DNA of 64,000 bases from positions 175,087,182 to 175,151,181 of the forward strand of contig BTPG01000001.1 of assembly GCA_036245525.1 (NCBI GenBank). The letters are read 5' to 3'. Position 1 is the first letter of the stretch; each line of letters begins with the position of its first letter. The notes under the pieces are model-generated. The model was given only the letters and a program-made list of their open reading frames with translations. It had not been told where the DNA came from and did no database searches. A program made the translations under genes and the position numbers. This document shows positions 26,581 to 38,464 of the stretch, in pieces. This DNA comes from Semisulcospira habei. Taxonomy: Eukaryota; Mollusca; Gastropoda; Semisulcospiridae.

Positions 26581-27730
26581 ACAAATCAAACCAAAGCAAA
26601 CCACGACTAGCGCGCATAATACGTACACATGACCATGATCTAAACAGAATGAAAAATACACGAAATTGACAACATAACAGACACGGACAATTATTCCGTT
26701 ACCAAGAGCGAGCAAAATCGAAGAGAAAGCTGAACTGGTAACCTGAAGTCTGCAGAAACAATGCGTGCTGGTTTGTGAATTTGGATCTTTTAGACACAAA
26801 GCTGAAGGTCCAAAGTCACAAACCAACGCGCACATTTTTCCCCTCGACTATCTGAATGCCCACGCAATGTGCCGGATCACAGACAAACACGCAGAAAATA
26901 AAGTGCACGCATTCGTTTTGGCAAAATGTAATACTGCCGTCAAGGGTATTTGTCCGTGAGGTGCTAACCAGGACATTTTATGTCCCCAGATATGAAAGCG
27001 TATCACACTGGCTGTTTCCCTTACTGCGCTGCAGAAAATCGAGGGAAACAACCAGTGTGATCACACACATGAAATGACGTGCACACACTGAATTTGGCAA
27101 AATGTAACAATGCCGTCAAAAGACAATAAATTCAGACCAAACATAGTGGAAAATGGCTATTATGTCAGTGAGGGGAATCTGAATGGGCACCGTTTTCAAT
27201 TCAATTCAAATAACTTTATTTATCCCTTAAAGGGCAATTACATTTGTGTGGACGGGGGAAACAATCAAATAAAGTCATTTAATAAACATTAATTAATATC
27301 AAGACATTCTAATATCCCATTTGTACTTGGTATTAATATTCTCTCGTTTTGTGCGTAGAACAAATCCGACAAACAAACAAACACACAAAAAACACCACAA
27401 AAACTTGAAACACCAAATTGATCGGAGATTACATTGAAACCTTCACCGGCAGGTAGTGACGATCGACACGCTTAAAGTTTCAATCAGGTCTACCAACCTA
27501 ACAGGAATGATATCGTCGACGTCGTCATCATCATGCATTTCGGCAACAATACACAAGGGCATGAATGCAGCATGACCACACTTAACAATAACAACAAAGA
27601 AAAATAAGCACCATCTGTGTCATGAAATTAACCACATCAACATCATTACCAACAGTACAATACAACCTTTGACAATATGAAAAATTAGCGGTATCGTCAT
27701 AGATTCAACATTATTTTTCAACAGCAACTA
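26581..27730. other. Non-coding; hairpin and LINE tail
   Basis: An inverted repeat at about 26999-27062 has ATCACACTGG and TTTCCCT blocks in its arms. At 27195-27270 the minus strand reads like a LINE 3' end (TAAGGGATAAATAAAGTTAT and GAATTGAATTG). No gene is seen. Confidence 0.5.
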
Positions 27731-28394
27731 ACATCATACACTCAGAAAAACTGTGAGGACTAAAGCCGTACATCATACACTCAGAAAAACTGTCAGGACT
27801 AAAGCCGTACATCATACACTCAGAAAAACTGTGAGGACTAAAGCCGTACATCATACACTCAGAAAAACTGTCAGGACTAAAGCCGTACATCATACACTCA
27901 GAAAAACTGTGAGGACTAAAGCCGTACATCATACACTCAGAAAAACTGTGAGGACTAAAGGCGTACATCATACACTCAGAAAAACTGTGAGGACTAAAGC
28001 CGTACATCATACACTCAGAAAAACTGTGAGGACTAAAGCCGTACATCATACACTCAGAAAAACTGTGAGGACTAAAGCCGTACATCATACACTCAGAAAA
28101 ACTGTGAGGACTAAAGCCGTACATCATACACTCAGAAAAACTGTGAGGACTAAAGCCGTACATCATACACTCAGAAAAACTGTGAGGACTAAAGCCGTAC
28201 ATCATACACTCAGAAAAACTGTGAGGACTAAAGCCGTACATCATACACTCAGAAAAACTGTCAGGACTAAAGCCGTACATCATACACTCAGAAAAACTGT
28301 CAGGACTAAAGCCGTACATCATACACTCAGAAAAACTGTCAGGACTAAAGGCGTACATCATACACTCAGAAAAACTGTCAGGACTAAAGGCGTA
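27731..28394. repeat. 39-bp tandem array, about 17 units
   Basis: The unit is ACATCATACACTCAGAAAAA plus CTGTGAGGACTAAAGCCGT. Variation is confined to two positions: TGTGAGG or TGTCAGG, and AAGCCG or AAGGCG. Because 39 is divisible by three, the array stays open on both strands as 13-residue repeats. No splice sites, signal or family resemblance suggests a gene. Near identity of units points to recent expansion. Confidence 0.95.
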
Positions 28395-28489
28395 GCAGCA
28401 CACGAGTTTTGTGCACTACGTGTCAGTCGCAGCAGATGGATGGACCTTGATGAAATGCAGCTCAGTGGTCGTGCCTGATTAGTTTGACG

Positions 28490-28612
28490 CCTGATAAGCG
28501 TTCAGTTCGTACTCTATAATAACCGTCCCAGTTTTCCATAACCCGCCTCCTCTAGGGCCGCCCATGATCACTCCGGTGCCTAGGAGGTGAAACACCACAC
28601 TAATCTATCAAT
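28490..28612 (+). mobile_element. Degenerate SINE 3' fragment
   Basis: The words GATAAGCGTTCAGTTCGTACTC, CATAACCCGCC and GGGCCGCCCATGATCACT correspond to the 3' body of the SINE at 59999-60312. The head is missing. Confidence 0.6.
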
Positions 28613-29185
28613 CCACTCACTTGAAGGAGGCCGGGCAACCAGCACATTTAACCCCTTAAACCCTGATACAATACAAAAGGAGATGGATTGACCCGGCGTA
28701 ACAGTTCGGGTGGTGCCAGAACAGCTCGGCTTATGACTTTATCTGATAATTATGTAATGTTGGTTGTGTGCACACGAAGAGACGTTAACCGCGTTACATA
28801 AATTATGGAAGTTTGAACGGTGTCTTTATCTCAGATTACAACTCGACACTTGATTATAGTTTGTGACTATCATCAGACTTTTCCTATCGGAACATTTCAT
28901 TTTGCCTTTTTATGTCGTTAGTTTGTGTGCACGGAGGTGTCTCTTGACAGACTGTTGGCCAGTGGTGACTGTTGCAGGCTGTCTTGCTAGTGACATTATC
29001 CACAGGTTTTGGTGTACAAGGCAACAACACTGCACTATCCATGATAAAGCCACAGGTCTTACAGCTTGTGGACTAAGGTGATTGTGACTTAATTGTTGAA
29101 AAGCGCAACGCGTGACTTAGTCAGTTTGTGCGCTGTGCCACATCTATATAAGAATCAGAGGTTACTTAAAACCTCTGCACTCAAA

Positions 29186-29325
29186 CCGCTGGGCGATAGT
29201 CCCCGATCACTTTTGTGCCACCGCTGGGCGATAGTCCCCGATCACTTTTGTGCCACCGCTGGGCGATAGTCCCCGATCACTTTTGTGCCACCGCTGGGCG
29301 ATAGTCCCCGATCACTTTTGTGCCA
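29186..29325. repeat. 35-bp tandem repeat, four identical units
   Basis: Four head-to-tail copies of CCGCTGGGCGATAGTCCCCG followed by ATCACTTTTGTGCCA lie just upstream of the LINE remnant. They may be part of its 5' untranslated region, since tandem promoter units are common in LINEs. Confidence 0.95.
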
Positions 29326-29639
29326 GTGGGATATTAAACTGGATTTAACGAACGAACCGCTAGGCGAGTGGAAAAATAGTCTTTTCCGCTGGCTCTGTGG
29401 TATTGACTCTGCAGCCTCGTTGCTTGACATTATCAGCGCAAAACTGGACATTATCTAGTTTGCAGTGAAAACGCGCTATTGCTTTAATTTGTTTTCTTGC
29501 ACTGTCAGTTTATCAAATATTTTGTGTAGTTCTGTTTGACGGTTCACATTTACCTGTCCGGTTTGCACTGTGTGTATGATTGTTGCTTTTGTGTGTGTGT
29601 GTGTGTTTCTTTTGTGTTGTGAGACAGTTTACATTCTTT

Positions 29640-31566
29640 TTGTGTTATAGTCTTTTATGCCTGTGCTAGCCTCAATGGCGAAAGCGAGCATAAGGGAATG
29701 TACCTTACGTGTAGGTCATCTTAACGTGTTTCATCTTTACAATAAGATACCTGACTTAGCTTCTTTTCTTCAGTAACAATCCCACACCGTCACCGTTTCA
29801 CTTGTTTGGCGTCACTGAGACACGCTTGAGCTCAAACATCAGTGATGAAGCCATAAGAGATCCTTTCTCCCCAGGCCAAACAGGCATTGCCGTATTCAAC
29901 ACTTAGTCCATAGACGGCAAGATCTAGAAGCCGCAGATGTTGAGTGCGTGTGGATTGAAGTAAAGCGTCCTTTTTTTGGCTCCATCATATGCAGGCTTCT
30001 TGTACCGTAACCCGGCGGCTGACTTTAGTTGGTACGACGATTTCACCTGTAACTTAGATAAAATCTATAAAGTAAACTCCGACATCGTTCTAATGGGTGA
30101 TTTCAATATCAATTTACTGAAACCCCACACCGCATGGGAAACAACATCTTCCTTACTTGAGCTGGTGCAGCTGGTGCTGGTGCATCGTCCACTCTCATAG
30201 ACCATATTTATACCAATAACCCTAAATCTGTGACTGACGTTTCTGTTGCCGACTTGAGCATTAGCGATCATTTCCCTGTAGTGTGTAACTGGGCTGCGCA
30301 AATTCCAAAGACTAAAAAGAAAGGTCATATCACCGTAACATATCGCTCTCTTAAACATTTTAACCAAAACGCATTTTTACATGATCTTAGTAATGCCTGC
30401 TTTGACTCAGTAACCGAGTCCAACGACCCAGAGGTTGCTCTATCTGCATGGTACATTTTCCTTGGGATACTCAACAAACACGCACTCCTCAGGGACAGGC
30501 GTGTCAAAAGCGCGGTGCTACCCCTATGGATTACAAAAGAACTGATGCAGGCCATAACAAGCCTGCAGACGTCGTGGGCAACTCCTATAAAATCTTCGTT
30601 CGCGAAGTCCACAGCCAAGAGAGAGAGAGAGGCCATAGAGCTTAGGAACACCCTTAGGAGAGAAAAGAAGTTGACGAGTTTAAAAAGCAGCGTAATCGCG
30701 TCAAGTATATGTTACGCGAAGCGAGAAAAGCCTTTGTAAGAAATACTATTAAGAACAACAAAGACGGGTCAGCTATTTGGCGCGTCCTGAATTCCCTTAC
30801 CCGAGGCTCTAGTGCATCCACGGTAATCCCTAGTGATGATCTATCCGCTGACATGTTTAATAATCACTTCCTATCTGTTGCTGAAGTTTTCTCAACACAA
30901 CAAAGTGTCAATGATAAGTGTTTCGATATTATAATTAACTACTGCAAACAGAAAACTGTGACTCCTTTTAGCATTCCATCGATTGCAATACATGAAGTAG
31001 GTAAATTCATAAGTAGTCTCGCGAACAAAAAGTCATCAGGCCCTGATGACATAAATCCTAAAGTTCTGAAACTATCTCTACCTTACATTGTTGAATCAGT
31101 CGCTGACATACATTTACAACCTATGTCTCCATCAGTGTGTATTTCCTACACAGCTTAAACTTGCAAAAGTAATTCCACTACCGAAATCCAAGGACAGAGG
31201 GCGACTTTGTGGAATTCTCTTCCATCCCACACGAAGATCACTCCAACGGTATCATGTTTCAAGAAAAGTCTTTTGAAACATTTATCTTCGCAGCCATAAC
31301 TATCTGCAAAATTTGCTTTCTATACGTAGATATTATTGTTAGTAATGTACCCATTCTACTGCTGTGTATGTATAGTGCTGCTGTGTTGTTGCTATTTTTT
31401 TCTTCCTTACCATTGCTCCCCCTCTCCCAACACACCGTATGCGTTGGTCATATACATGTATTAATGTAATGTAATTGTTGTGTTTGTAGATGTAGCAACG
31501 GCAGATTTGGAAAATGGCATTGTTAATATCTTTACCGTTGTAAAATAAAGATTCATTGATTCGTTT
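29640..31566 (+). pseudogene. Internally deleted non-LTR retrotransposon (CR1/L2-like clade)
   Basis: Remnants of one LINE polyprotein appear in order but in shifting frames. APE endonuclease pieces come first: LRVGHLNV near 29707, a VTETRL-like site near 29812, MGDFNINLL near 30093 and ISDHFPVV near 30258. The linker and reverse transcriptase start follow, with KKSSGPDDINPKVLKL near 31028 and LKLAKVIPLPKS near 31158. At about 31195 the sequence jumps straight to the extreme C-terminus (TLWNSLPSHTKITPTVSCFK near 31204, stop near 31300). Nearly all of the reverse transcriptase is therefore deleted. The 3' end carries AATAAAG and an ATTCATTGATTC-type tail at about 31545-31566. The element is dead. 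Confidence 0.85.
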
Positions 31567-31607
31567 TCCCGCCACTGTCGCGCTAGATAAGACTGGTTCA
31601 GACATGG

Positions 31608-33254
31608 TCAAAACTGACCCAGCACTGAAAGCAAGCGGTTTTCAGATGGACACACGTGGCTGGGCATTAGACGCATGATGTCAGTGTAGTACCTGAGGCA
31701 TCTGATGTTACCGGCACTGGGCGCACATAATTCAGTTGTGAACGCACATGGTTTTTCACTAGAGGCGTGTGGTTTAGTGTCTGACGCAACAGATTTAGCA
31801 TTGGACCCACATGGTTTTGGCCTAATTTTTGGCAAAATATTTCCACTGGATAAGTTGACACTTTCTTCCACTTGGCACGCATTGTTCAACGCTGGACACT
31901 GACTGATCAATTCCTGATACGACCCTTGATATACATAGCTCAGCAGACTTTGACAGACACAGAATCGGCTGCATAAGGTGTTAACGTTGACTCGGCTGTT
32001 CCAGTGTAATTGGATGCGGGTTCTGCAGTAGACGAACATAGCGTGGACTTGGACACACATGGTGCAGTGTTTGACTCGGAAGCCGGGTTCAGTACGTGTA
32101 CTGAAAGATGACGTTTCCAGGTGGCTTTCATGTGTTCTGGTGTCGGTGTCGGGGAGCGCTAGTACTCTTATTCTGATGTATTCCAGAGGCTGTTCCCAGT
32201 AGCAAAAGGTCTTCGGGCCGACGATGGCCGCGTTGGGCTCGCGCACAGCCGTGCGCGGGCTGACTCAGCCCGAGGACCTTTGCGTACTGAGGTAGCACTC
32301 CCTGAGACTGTGCTACTTAACGCTGGTACTTTGCTGAGGATCGTGAAGTGCATGATATGCTGTGGCAGCACTAAGACTTCCGAGAGGCGGGGTATTAAGT
32401 GTCATACCACCAAGAGTGGGTTACAAACCACTGTATTTCCCTGAAATGCGTTCATGCTTGCAGTGTTGTAAACTGAAAGAGCAGTGCCTTGGAAAACCAT
32501 TCCATGATTGAGAACAAAACAGTTCTGTGCAGGCTGGATCAGAAAGGTTGTCTGAATTGGTGCTAAAACAGGAACAGTCAGGATCTGATTTTGGATCAAG
32601 TTATGGGGCAAAAGGTTATAGGTCAAAGGTTGCATCATCACGTTACTGGTCTGTAGAGTAGTCATATTCGGTCTGATGGGGATGACACCGTCATAATGAC
32701 CTTGACTTCCTTTTCTGGGTTCTGCTCTAGGCTGACTTCACTGACCTTTTGATCACTACTAGCATTGACCTTGACCTGCAGACCTTCAGAATCTGAGATG
32801 CTTATAGATAGGCGAACATCACCGGCATGTTGATTCCCTGAGGCAGCATCTAATGCCACTGGCTTCACACTGAAAACTGAATGAGAAATGATGGCATTAC
32901 CAACACCAATGTCTGATGTCATGACCTTTACCTCCTGACATTCAGGAATGCTCAAAACTGACTGACCTTTAAAGTGCATGTAACCTTTAGAAAGATTTAA
33001 TTCTGATTTCATTTGTACATGCAGCATGCAGTCTTGGTGAGGTGACTCCGACTGAGCAAGTTAAGGACATCATGGTAATTCACAATGGGTCTTACACCCG
33101 ACTTGGATTCCTTTTTACAACAAAATTCAACAGGTTCTGTTACGATGCACGAGGAAGGCACTGTACAGTTGTTCGACTCCTCAGTATTACACTTTATGGT
33201 CACTGTATCTGCCCCACTCGGCACAGATTTCTCATAAGTGTTCTTGGTGAACAC
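31608..33254 (-). pseudogene. Frame-broken coding-like region, family unknown
   Basis: Three minus-strand frames follow each other with overlaps of 4-19 bp (33254-33009, 33027-32662, 32665-32402). Each has protein-like composition, for example GKVEVKV-type charged text, SISISDSEGLQVKVNASSD, and a Gln/Asn/Val-rich stretch VPVLAPIQTTFLIQPAQN. Further downstream, frames at 32246-31608 are rich in Ser, Thr, Pro and Cys in loose repeats. The chain could be one exon broken by indels or a set of small exons. I recognise no domain. A GC-rich palindrome at about 32210-32275 interrupts the region. Confidence 0.3.
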
Positions 33255-33311
33255 ACAGTGAACTAGTTCATGTTCATTGTAAAATTGTACAAGTAGATTT
33301 CAATGGAGCCA

Positions 33312-33377
33312 GCAAGAGCCATAGATCTTCATGAGCCCCCACAATTGCGGGGGCTCATGAGGATTTATGTCTCTTGC
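33312..33377. repeat. Palindromic hairpin, GAGGCATAGATC family
   Basis: Arms GCAAGAGCCATAGATCTTCA and GAGCCCCCACAATTGCGGGG fold almost perfectly. This is the same family as 24223-24286. Confidence 0.85.
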
Positions 33378-35357
33378 AAGTGGGAGGTGTGAAGTGGGCG
33401 GTGACAAGGAATCATTGCAGCAAAAGTGGTTGAACTCTAAATGTTGTTGACTTACATTTATTGATGCTTCACATAAAGGTTTTGCAAGTCAAAGCTCACC
33501 CTGGTTTTGGTTCCAATATCTGTTCTGCTACAAATGTTTATAAAAAAAAAAAAAAACACACTGAAACTGACCGCCAAAACCCCCTTTACATTCAAAGCAA
33601 GACTTAAAAAAAAACTTTTGTTGAATAGTTACGTTATTAACTTTCTGCTATTAGAGCATACTAGTGCAAGCTCTCGTGATTCACAGTCCACGGATATCAC
33701 ATTAGTATAAGCTGAGGCTTGGCACCGTGTTTCTTGATACTTGGGTTTCAATCGAAGGAGAAAAAGCAGTCATCACTAGCATGGACTGACCTGCAACACA
33801 CAGAATTGCTAGCAATGGAAACTCAAGGGAAATAACAATTTGACAAACATGAGTTGATTATAACAGATACACAGTTGCTCCCCTTGAATTGCAACACGAT
33901 TGCACATTCATAGGGGCCTGACGAGTAGTGCTTTCACCAAATGCAAATCCGCTGCGCCAACGCGTGCGCTCGGCCACCGCGTAAATAGCTTAAGTTAGAA
34001 TACAAGGGAGAAAACGAAAGGCACGCAAAGCGGCGAAGCACTGTGATTCCATAGCAGTTTTAAACCCTCAAAGCAACCATCTGCCTAAAACCTCGAACTA
34101 AACAAACTGGTAGATATTTTGCCACAAATCTATGCTGACCAACCTCGTCCTCCGATCAGACCTGATAGTTTAGTACTGATCAAGGCTTTTTGCACAGTCA
34201 AGCATCATTTTAGCAGACGTCGATTTGTTGTGTTTTAGATGTGGCCGGAAATACACATCATGCTCATTTTTCATTAGTTTATGTAAATTAGCATATCCAA
34301 TGAAATTAAAACAAGAGTGCATCTTACTGTTTACTGTGATGAACTTGTGACCTGCACGGCTGCACGCAGCAATTGCTTTAGGTACGTATTTCCCCCAGTC
34401 CGAAAAAGCTCTACTTTAATGGAGTCTTGTTTAAACACTGCTCAGTTGTCAATATCTTTTCGAGTAATTCGCTTGGACTCATAGTTTAGAGTAAACACGG
34501 CAGAAAACAATGGATGCACAGCAGTGCATACTAGTGGCCCCTTTCACGGCACTCTACTAAAGGGTTTAAGGTTCAACTCTAGATGTTGAGAAAGAGATCC
34601 GGGGTACTTTCGGCGCGGCCACAGCTAGAATTTCGCGGGTGTGCTTCGTTTCACCCCTTGTATTCTGATTTGAGCTATTTATGCGGCGGTGGCCGCGCGC
34701 ACGCGGTGGCGCAGCGGATTTGCATCAAAGCACCACTCGTCAGGCCTCTATGCTCACATTACTGTATTTATTTCCGACTGTTTTTAGCGTAGCGTGCACC
34801 CTAAACATAACTTGACGAAAACGGGAGTTCAAATTCACACTTACATGTTTGCATGTTTCGTGTCAGTACGTGCTGCAGCAGGCACATACCAGTACTGAAA
34901 TGGCGGTAAAAAAGATGAACATGGAAACCGCGGGACTTCACATCCACGATGATCCAGGATGTTATATCCTACCAAAACAATATTTCCGTCCGCAATCGTT
35001 TTTTAAAAACATACAAAGAAGTTGTGTCCATAAACATCTAATGTGATTACAATCTTGGCACATGCTAGTCCAAGAAACGCATGTCCTCCGGTATCATTAG
35101 AATCTCAGTAATCATTTCCAAGGCGTGACTCTGTCTCCTCTGCCGTTTACTATCATTATGTTCTCCGATTGTGAACAGAGATCAATACACAAGTTGATAC
35201 ACCTTGCGAACACACGATCCGTTATCATAGAATCCTCACTTGACTGTGCAAGGGTCACTGCAAATAAGCCGATCCACTTTTGTTTCATGTGGTGCAAATG
35301 AATGCCGTAGTGGTGTGTGCAAAAACTGAGCTGGCCGCCCGCACGCCTAGAGATATA
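33378..35357. other. Non-coding, no recognisable gene
   Basis: I see no domain, RNA gene or clear repeat in this 2-kb stretch. There is an A-rich tract at 33541-33555. Confidence 0.45.
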
Positions 35358-35584
35358 AATACTGAGTGGTCTGAACCAGCATTAACACAATGACTGAGTT
35401 AACCCCCTTGATTATAAGTTTTTGACCCTTCATTTTCCATGTCTCCCGCACAGAGTAAATACCATTGGAAGTTACCCCTAAATCATTATTATTTAAACAG
35501 CCACATTTTTATGAAAATCAAAAATAATACTTAAGGGGTTAACTCAGTCATTGTGTTAATAATACTTCAGACCACTCAGTATTC
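35358..35584. mobile_element. 227-bp MITE with about 48-bp inverted ends
   Basis: The left end AATACTGAGTGGTCTGAACC...ATGACTGAGTTAACCCC matches the reverse complement of the right end, which closes ACTTCAGACCACTCAGTATT. The interior is AT-rich and non-coding. Confidence 0.9.
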
Positions 35585-36541
35585 CTCTCTCTCTTAATTA
35601 GCTCATATGACTAATGTCGCAATGCCACTATGTACGTAAACACAGCCCGTCGCCAGTACTCTAGGCAGGACACGACGCGTTGCAAGCCAGCTCACCTGTG
35701 TTGCCTTATCGTTGCTACGCGCTGACACAGTAGCGCGCCACGAGACCTGACACTCTATGAATAAGCCTAAGGCTTTGTGAAGACGACTTCATATATACTT
35801 ATGACTGGTTCCCGAGAAATCAAAACGGAGGTCATACTCTGCACTAAAAACAGCCAGTTGGAAAACTAACAAATAATATCTTACACACACACACACGCAC
35901 TCACGCACACACGCACGGACACACACTCAGACACATATAACTACACACACACACACACACACACGCACGGACACACTCACACACGCACACACACAGATTG
36001 TAAGATATTTCTTTTGGGTGCATAACTGATGCCTGAGTTGACTCGAGCTCACGCGCCCGTGGGTGGTGTATATGTAACTACGTTTTCAAGCTGAAAATAG
36101 ACACATTACTCACTGCTTTAAACAGACACCTGTCTGAGTACATAAACAACAGATCCTCAAGAGCCCCCAAGACTCCAGGCTTGACTTCCGTTGTAAAACG
36201 TTTCAGTCAGCTGTACTCTCGGCACCCTCATTATGAGTAAGTTTTGAAACTTGGCGACATGCTTTTGACAGATTAGCATTTCAGTTTCGAATGCTCTGCC
36301 CAACTTATGGACCCTCCCAAGATTTATGAATAAAAATTTCGACATAATGTTCAAGCGATAATGTCGTCGCTCTTTTGTTTGGCTGAATGGGCCTGCCGTC
36401 TGCTTACTAATGTTTGTGTTGTTACCCTTGGTACCGTCTGTAGGTAACATGAATGACTCATTTTACCATAAATACATGTCACATAGCCACTTTAAACAGA
36501 GAGAGGCCTGATTTTAAATTCAGTATAGATGTGTGTGCTAT

Positions 36542-36745
36542 TACACACACACACAAACACACATGCATACATGAACACACACACAAACACACATGCATAC
36601 ATGAACACACACACAAACACACATGCATACATGAACACACACACAAACACACATGCATACATGAACACACACACAAACACACACATGAATACACACAAAC
36701 AGACACACACACAAACACACATGCATACATGAACACACACACTTA
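36542..36745. repeat. 30-bp CA-rich tandem repeat
   Basis: Repeats of CACACACAAACACACATGCA plus TACATGAACA, about six units. Open frames through it on both strands are artefacts. Confidence 0.95.
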
Positions 36746-37018
36746 CAGACACTCATGTCAGTATAATTGTACCGTAAGCCTGAGCTGCCGGCTAGTGTCA
36801 CGGTTGATCGCCTTTTGTGTTACCCTCACACCGCGCTTTTCAATAGCGGCGGCATTCCATTTCTTTTCAATTCGGGCACAAGCCGTCAAAGGCCTTTTCA
36901 TAAATACAGCCTTTTAAAATGCTAGATAATCAACAGGGGGACATCATAATTTGAAAGAAGGGGTGATTTTGTACAAGTGGTTATGGACTCATGTCTGGTT
37001 TGTGAAATCAAACGGTGG

Positions 37019-37210
<192 letters not shown>

Positions 37211-37516
37211 ACGCACACAGAACATGTTTACATAAAACACCTACACGCCAGTGTACATCAATACACAGCTCAACACTCAGTTCAGTTATTTTAGGGTTCG
37301 GTTCACAGTGTCTTTTGTATAACTGAGTGACGCTATGAGTCGTCTGCTCTACTAAATCCCTTCTATGAGAACATAAATAACACATGTTTTATTGTACATT
37401 TTCAGTAGCCCACTCGATCACAGATTCTTATGAGCATGGCGAGATTCTCAAGAGCCACTGTTTTTAATCGGGTTTGAGTCAACTGTAAAGATTTTTGAAT
37501 CTCTGCATAATCCAAT

Positions 37517-37517
<1 letters not shown>

Positions 37518-37576
<59 letters not shown>
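37518..37576. repeat. (CA)n microsatellite
   Basis: A nearly pure CA tract about 350 bp left of the first Polinton gene. Confidence 0.95.
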
Positions 37577-37578
<2 letters not shown>

Positions 37579-38004
37579 AATAGACATGTCACTGAGCTAA
37601 GACTACAAAATGAACATACCTGAAATCATTATCCTTGCTACACATAAACAGGATATCCTCAATGAATACTCACTCACAAATCAGTGACGCAGTTGTCTAC
37701 CAACTTGGGTATGCAACATATAGTCTATGGGAGACAACTCTGTACAGTGGTTAAATCTTTCAAGTGTTTATGCCCCTTATGTCATTGACTAGGAAATACA
37801 TAGAGTTTTATACCTGAGTGAGTGTGTCTGTGGTTTGAATCTAAATCCATTTAGCTTACATAGAAGCAGTAACACAGTGTAAATGTAAAACGTTACTGAC
37901 AACATAGCTGATTGGTGCAAACGTATAAAATTACTATTCAGTGTAATTTCCTAGAAAACATGATTTTGCTTGATAACAATTATTCTTTTGTTTGTCTAAT
38001 AAAA

Positions 38005-38373
38005 ATGACAGACAGACAAACCCAAGTGTTTGATGTTACAGAATGCTTCAAAGATGTTATGCACTTTACTGACTTAAAAACACGTGTGTTTGGACCCAGC
38101 TTTAAACTCTCAACACCGTCAATAAGGATATACACGACATATAATGTTACTCTGGAATATTCAGATGGATTACCAGGTTATGATTATGAGACTGTTGATC
38201 TTAAGACAAATGCTTTTAAAGTTTATAATGCTAACAGTGGCCACTTGCGTTGGTTTGAGGTACTGTGTGAAGACATATTTAATCAAATAAGAAAACTACA
38301 TTGTTATATTGAAAGTGTTACGTTCAATAAAGTAATTTTGCACCCGCAGGACAAACACCAGAAAAGTAGTTGA
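38005..38373 (+). CDS. Small Polinton protein upstream of PolB, unknown function
   Basis: The preferred start at 38005 gives 122 residues (MTDRQTQVFD...). It is chosen because it sits in CTAATAAAAATGAC, the same context as the PolB start; the frame is open further upstream to 37912. The protein is mixed alpha/beta in appearance, with no membrane segment and no recognised motif. It ends 91 bp before PolB on the same strand, so the two may be co-transcribed. Protein-primed polymerases need a terminal protein, and a small gene next to PolB is a natural candidate. There is no sequence evidence for that role. Confidence 0.75.
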   Translation: MTDRQTQVFDVTECFKDVMHFTDLKTRVFGPSFKLSTPSIRIYTTYNVTLEYSDGLPGYDYETVDLKTNAFKVYNANSGHLRWFEVLCEDIFNQIRKLHCYIESVTFNKVILHPQDKHQKSS

Positions 38374-38464
38374 CTTGTTTATCATAACTACAGATAATAC
38401 AGTATTACATATGGTGTGACAGCAGTAATTTTTTTTATTTTATTATTTTGTCGGACAAATAAAA

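Noticed and set aside
27711..28478. Two opposite open frames of about 230-240 codons with 13-residue repeats
   Set aside because: A 39-bp tandem array is open in several frames by arithmetic. There is no splice, start or family support.
27731..29325. Possible CRISPR-like arrays (39-bp and 35-bp repeats)
   Set aside because: Units are directly adjacent with no unique spacers, and the genome is eukaryotic.
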